Assembly (NCBI GenBank): GCA_015680635.1
Contig: JAABOA010000643.1
Coordinates: 410 to 11,525 of the forward strand
Source of the DNA: Lunasporangiospora selenospora
Lineage: Eukaryota; Mortierellomycota; Mortierellomycetes; Mortierellales; Mortierellaceae
DNA length: 11,116 nucleotides
Direction of reading: 5' to 3'
Shown here: piece after piece, positions 7,932-11,116 of the stretch
Layout: the number at the start of each line of letters is the position of its first letter
Numbering within the stretch: position 1 is the stretch's first letter
Position numbers and translations under genes: made by a program
The notes under the pieces: generated by a model
Seen by the model: the letters and a program-made list of their open reading frames with translations, nothing else
Told to the model about the DNA's origin: nothing
Databases searched by the model: none

Positions 7932-10682
7932 ATGGCCCACAAGAGTAAAATATGCGGCATCCCAATCACGAGGGAGTTGATTCTAAGGCTGGCCCTCTTT
8001 CTGGCGACCCTTGCGACCCTAATAGCAATGGCTCGTCCTAAAATAATAACAATCCTGGGTCAGGTCAACGTCGTCTCTATGAGTATCACTACTGAGAAAA
8101 GGATCCCCGTTCCTGAGGTTTTAGTATGCGGGCAATATCTTGAGAGTGCCCAGGTCGAAAGACTGCACCGTCGCCCTGGCATGGACGACAAGGCTTTTCC
8201 ATTTGACCCGAGTAAGTGTCGACTAAATAAGACATGGATTGTAATAGGTGAATGACGACTCAATGCTGATACGCCTTCTCTAATTGCCCCCTCGACCCTC
8301 TACAAAGACATGTTCACAACGTTTAACATGAACGAATACAACTTTACAAAGTACGGAGACTGGAGAAAGGATGGAAAATGCATACACTTTAACCACAAGA
8401 ACCTATTCTTTGCCGAAAACACCATGTCTGATGTTGAGGATCCGGTATAAGCAATTCCTTTCTCTTTTACAACTCTGGTCAAACAGATGAAAAAGAAAAT
8501 CATACACATGCCAGTGAAAGAGACAATCTCCTGACGCCAACCTCCAATGTACATAAATTTACATAGACAACCATGGATGTTTTGATTTTGACAGTTTCTC
8601 GGAACGCTACAGCTCCTACGTCAAGCCCTTTCGCCATTACTATCCACATAGCGGTAGGTTCAACGATTTCAACGAGGCAAACCACCTTCTCGACTCTAAC
8701 AATACTGATGATGCATGAAACAGCATTAACTATACGCGACTCACCAGCTTTTTATACTTCATACATAACATGATAGGAGGGATACCGAAGCATCATGGAT
8801 CAAGAGCCCATTAGGACAGGTTTCCGTATGTGTGATGAACTTTCCTCTAATGTGTCGACTCTGTTCATAAACCAAGTCATCTTGTGTACTTAAAACTACT
8901 GTCTCTCGTTGCTTTCAACTACTCAGCTTCTGTCAACACCATTACTGTCGCATACAGTGAGCGCACAAACAAAACCACCACCACGAATCACCATACAGCC
9001 CAAAAGGTACAGACAATACATTACGGATCGAACCAAAGGACAGCCCAAATTAGCTTCAAGAACTCAAGTCCGAATCTAACCACTTTCTTCACTTACTGCT
9101 CTTAGCAAAGTCTTTTATCAATGCCACAGGGGTATGCAGTCGCAACAATTATGGCAAGAATCCTTATATCACCCGACACATTTAATGTAACACGGTTCAA
9201 AGACATCCCAAGTTATACTTGGGCTGACCTTTTGGCCGCTGTTGGAGGGTAAGAATTCAAACCGCCCCCCAATTTTGTGGCAGAGCCGATGGCGACACGC
9301 TAATAGAGTACACAATATCTTTGAATTTGAGGCTGACATGACCATAACTCTATCTACACATTGTAACCACAAGTCTGGTCTCACTAGCTGTTGCGGCATG
9401 GATCTTCTTGTTCGGAAGTGGAAAGTACAAGAGTTGGGGCATCATGCAACGATATGTCCTACGGACGTCACCCGACTCTCGGCGTTCCGATGATGATCTG
9501 AAGGATAAACCTGATGGTGTCTTTCAGAGGACTAAACATTTTGTTCGAGACTACGTATCGCGACTGGATAGTAGCTCAGACCATGAGGCAGATCGAGTAC
9601 CGCTTCGGGCTTCAACATATTCCACACAGGAAAGGCAGCGGCTATCGACATTATATGGAAATGCTCTAAATATGGGAACTCTGCAAGGAACCCCTGCTGT
9701 AGGAGCGGAAGCCTCGGGAGTAAAGTGGGAAGGAAGGAACTCTGGGGAAAGAACCACTAAGGGACTAAGACAACGGAACGACCGACCTTTCTCAACATAC
9801 TATTTCTCAGATCTGGGATCGCCCAGATCCAATGCTCTACAGCCATTGGGCCCGATGAATACAATGGAAGATGAAGAGGACGCACTAGTAGAAGAACTCA
9901 TTCGGCTGATTGATTTGAGGATTGACGAAAGGATGTGGAGCCTTGAGCGCACACTGGCAAGATATTACCTTGAAGGGTTCCGGCTACGACATTACCCTTC
10001 GATCCAACAAAGTGAAGAGCAAACGCCCCAACGAGCAGACAACTACTTGCTCCCCAAGACAGAGTCAACGCTAGGCCAGGATATAGCTGGAATAGATGGC
10101 GATGGAGACCAGTCGAGAGGACTGCACCCGCTGCCAATGTCGCTACCCTCCGAATCAGGTCCATTGCCGTCTCTTCCAGGTGAATCTCTCCACTCTATTG
10201 TGTCACTGCCCGACTCTGCACCTGCATATCCATCAAGACCTGCGATGGCTCAAAACTACACACTTGTGCTACAAAACGAGAATTCAATCCCAGAGCCAAG
10301 GCCCGGTGCTGGACCAGTTTTTACTCCAGGATACGACATTCAACGCATCCCGGCTCGATCCTCGGGTTTGCCTGGGCAGAGTATGAGAGGCTCCCTTAGA
10401 AAAGCGGTGGAAAGACTTCAACATGAATGGCCTGCATCACAACCCCCATCACAACTTGGAACAACAGCCCCATATGTTCCACGAACCCATTATACGAATC
10501 CCAATAATAACCACAACCAAGGTCATTACCAGAGAGTTGAAGTTCTCGATTTGGGAGATAGTGGATCAGGCATAGCAATGGGGAATAGGTCGGGGGCGGA
10601 AACTAGAACTGAGGCTGAGACAATATCTGGAGTTGAGTTTACAGGGACAGAGCAGACTTCTGCTAATAGGAGACTAGAATAA
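7932..10682 (+). CDS. Two-membrane-segment surface protein of unknown function, seven exons, 694 aa
   Basis: Exons: 7932-8211, 8308-8444, 8567-8653, 8777-8825, 8927-9006, 9106-9248, 9374-10682 (2085 nt including TAA). All six introns are GT-AG, 96-125 nt, with compatible phases. The ATG has a strong context. Residues 16-34 form a signal-anchor membrane helix; about 36-250 form an ectodomain with two cysteines (66, 118), a plausible disulfide, and four N-glycosylation sequons (105, 152, 199, 238). Residues 253-273 form a second helix that begins with a Gly-Gly kink and ends in FLFGSGKYKSWG, a close I associate with fungal surface proteins of unknown role. The tail (274-694) is probably cytoplasmic: a charged amphipathic helix at about 424-466 (LIDLRIDERMWSLERTLARY), then Pro/Ser/Asn/His-rich disordered sequence. 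No catalytic motif is seen, and receptor or scaffold function is only a guess. The exon 3 frame and the first donor are the least certain parts. Confidence 0.72.
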
Positions 10683-11018
10683 ACGGCCAAATGCCGTAGA
10701 CTCTATCAAGGGTCCCGGATTCCCACTACTGCACTTTGGCAAAGTCGAGTTAGAATTAATAGCAGCTACTTGACCCGTCACTTGCATCAGATTAAACGCA
10801 TTAATATACCATTATTTAAGCAAAGGATTTCAGAAAGGCGCCAGGGAAATTCAAAGAGTCCCATGTCCTCCAAGTAATGTACACTTCAAAGATGAGCCCC
10901 CATTTCTGTGCTGTTGTTGCGAGAAGTTTTGGTTGGTAACCATTCCATGTGCCTTCTTCATGAAATGTGTATTCTGTCAACCTTTTATGACCATCGTGCA
11001 AGAAAGTTTCGGCAGTTA

Positions 11019-11020
<2 letters not shown>
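10683..11020 (+). other. 3' flank of the membrane-protein gene
   Basis: The sequence after the stop is AT-rich with repeated ATTAAT/AATATA motifs, typical of a fungal 3' untranslated region. There is no AATAAA close to the stop; AATAAA at 11096-11101, beyond the microsatellite, is the nearest perfect copy. A 61-codon minus-strand frame (11001-10816) overlaps here and could be the last exon of a convergent gene, but nothing identifies it. Confidence 0.4.

Positions 11021-11068
<48 letters not shown>
11021..11068 (+). repeat. Perfect (AG)24 microsatellite
   Basis: There are 48 bp of uninterrupted AG dinucleotide, flanked by TTAAT and CTCTATT. It is the longest pure simple repeat in the window, and its length should vary between strains and in assemblies. 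Confidence 0.95.
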
Positions 11069-11070
<2 letters not shown>

Positions 11071-11116
11071 CTATTAGATTTTCAATGCTGCCTAGAATAA
11101 AACACTACACACTTTT

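Noticed and set aside
8557-8721. An alternative reading frame of exon 3 that looks protein-like (HGCFDFDSF..RFNDFNEANHLL)
   Set aside because: It cannot be joined to exon 2 or exon 4 by any GT-AG pair without a frame break. The chosen frame is phase-compatible on both sides and gives a sequon and beta-strand-like pattern.

Overview
The window looks like nuclear DNA of a filamentous, early-diverging fungus, most plausibly Mucoromycota in the Mortierella sense. This is inference. The support is: short GT-AG introns (mostly 96-125 nt) with CTRAC-like branch sites; pyrimidine-rich intergenic DNA; a sestrin gene, a family absent from the model yeasts; and remnants of a gypsy-type retroelement and of a fungal XPG/PIN-like nuclease. 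No bacterial signals (operons, Shine-Dalgarno sites) are seen.

Layout. 1-2076 (+): the 3' part of a sestrin gene in three exons, its 5' end outside the window. 2077-about 4130: non-coding DNA with a long pyrimidine-rich flank, a poly-C run, a G-run cluster with potential to fold into a G-quadruplex, four copies of an 8-mer, and an imperfect tandem duplication of about 180 bp. 4140-6020: a graveyard of decayed coding sequence. A Ty3/gypsy-type integrase fragment lies on +, followed by an ambiguous stretch that looks coding on both strands, then an XPG-like nuclease relic on -. 6021-7930: no gene I can support, ending in the upstream region of the next gene. 7932-10682 (+): a seven-exon gene, assembled here from splice signals and consistent phases, for a 694-residue protein with two membrane segments, a glycosylated ectodomain and a tail of about 420 residues. 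10683-11116: AT-rich 3' flank and a perfect (AG)24 microsatellite.

The two intact genes share a strand but show no evident functional link. Sestrin is an intracellular regulator of stress and TORC1 signalling; the downstream gene looks like a lineage-specific surface protein of unknown role. The DNA between them behaves as a repeat-accumulating spacer. Gene models come from reading the sequence; no alignment, splice predictor or transcript data was available.
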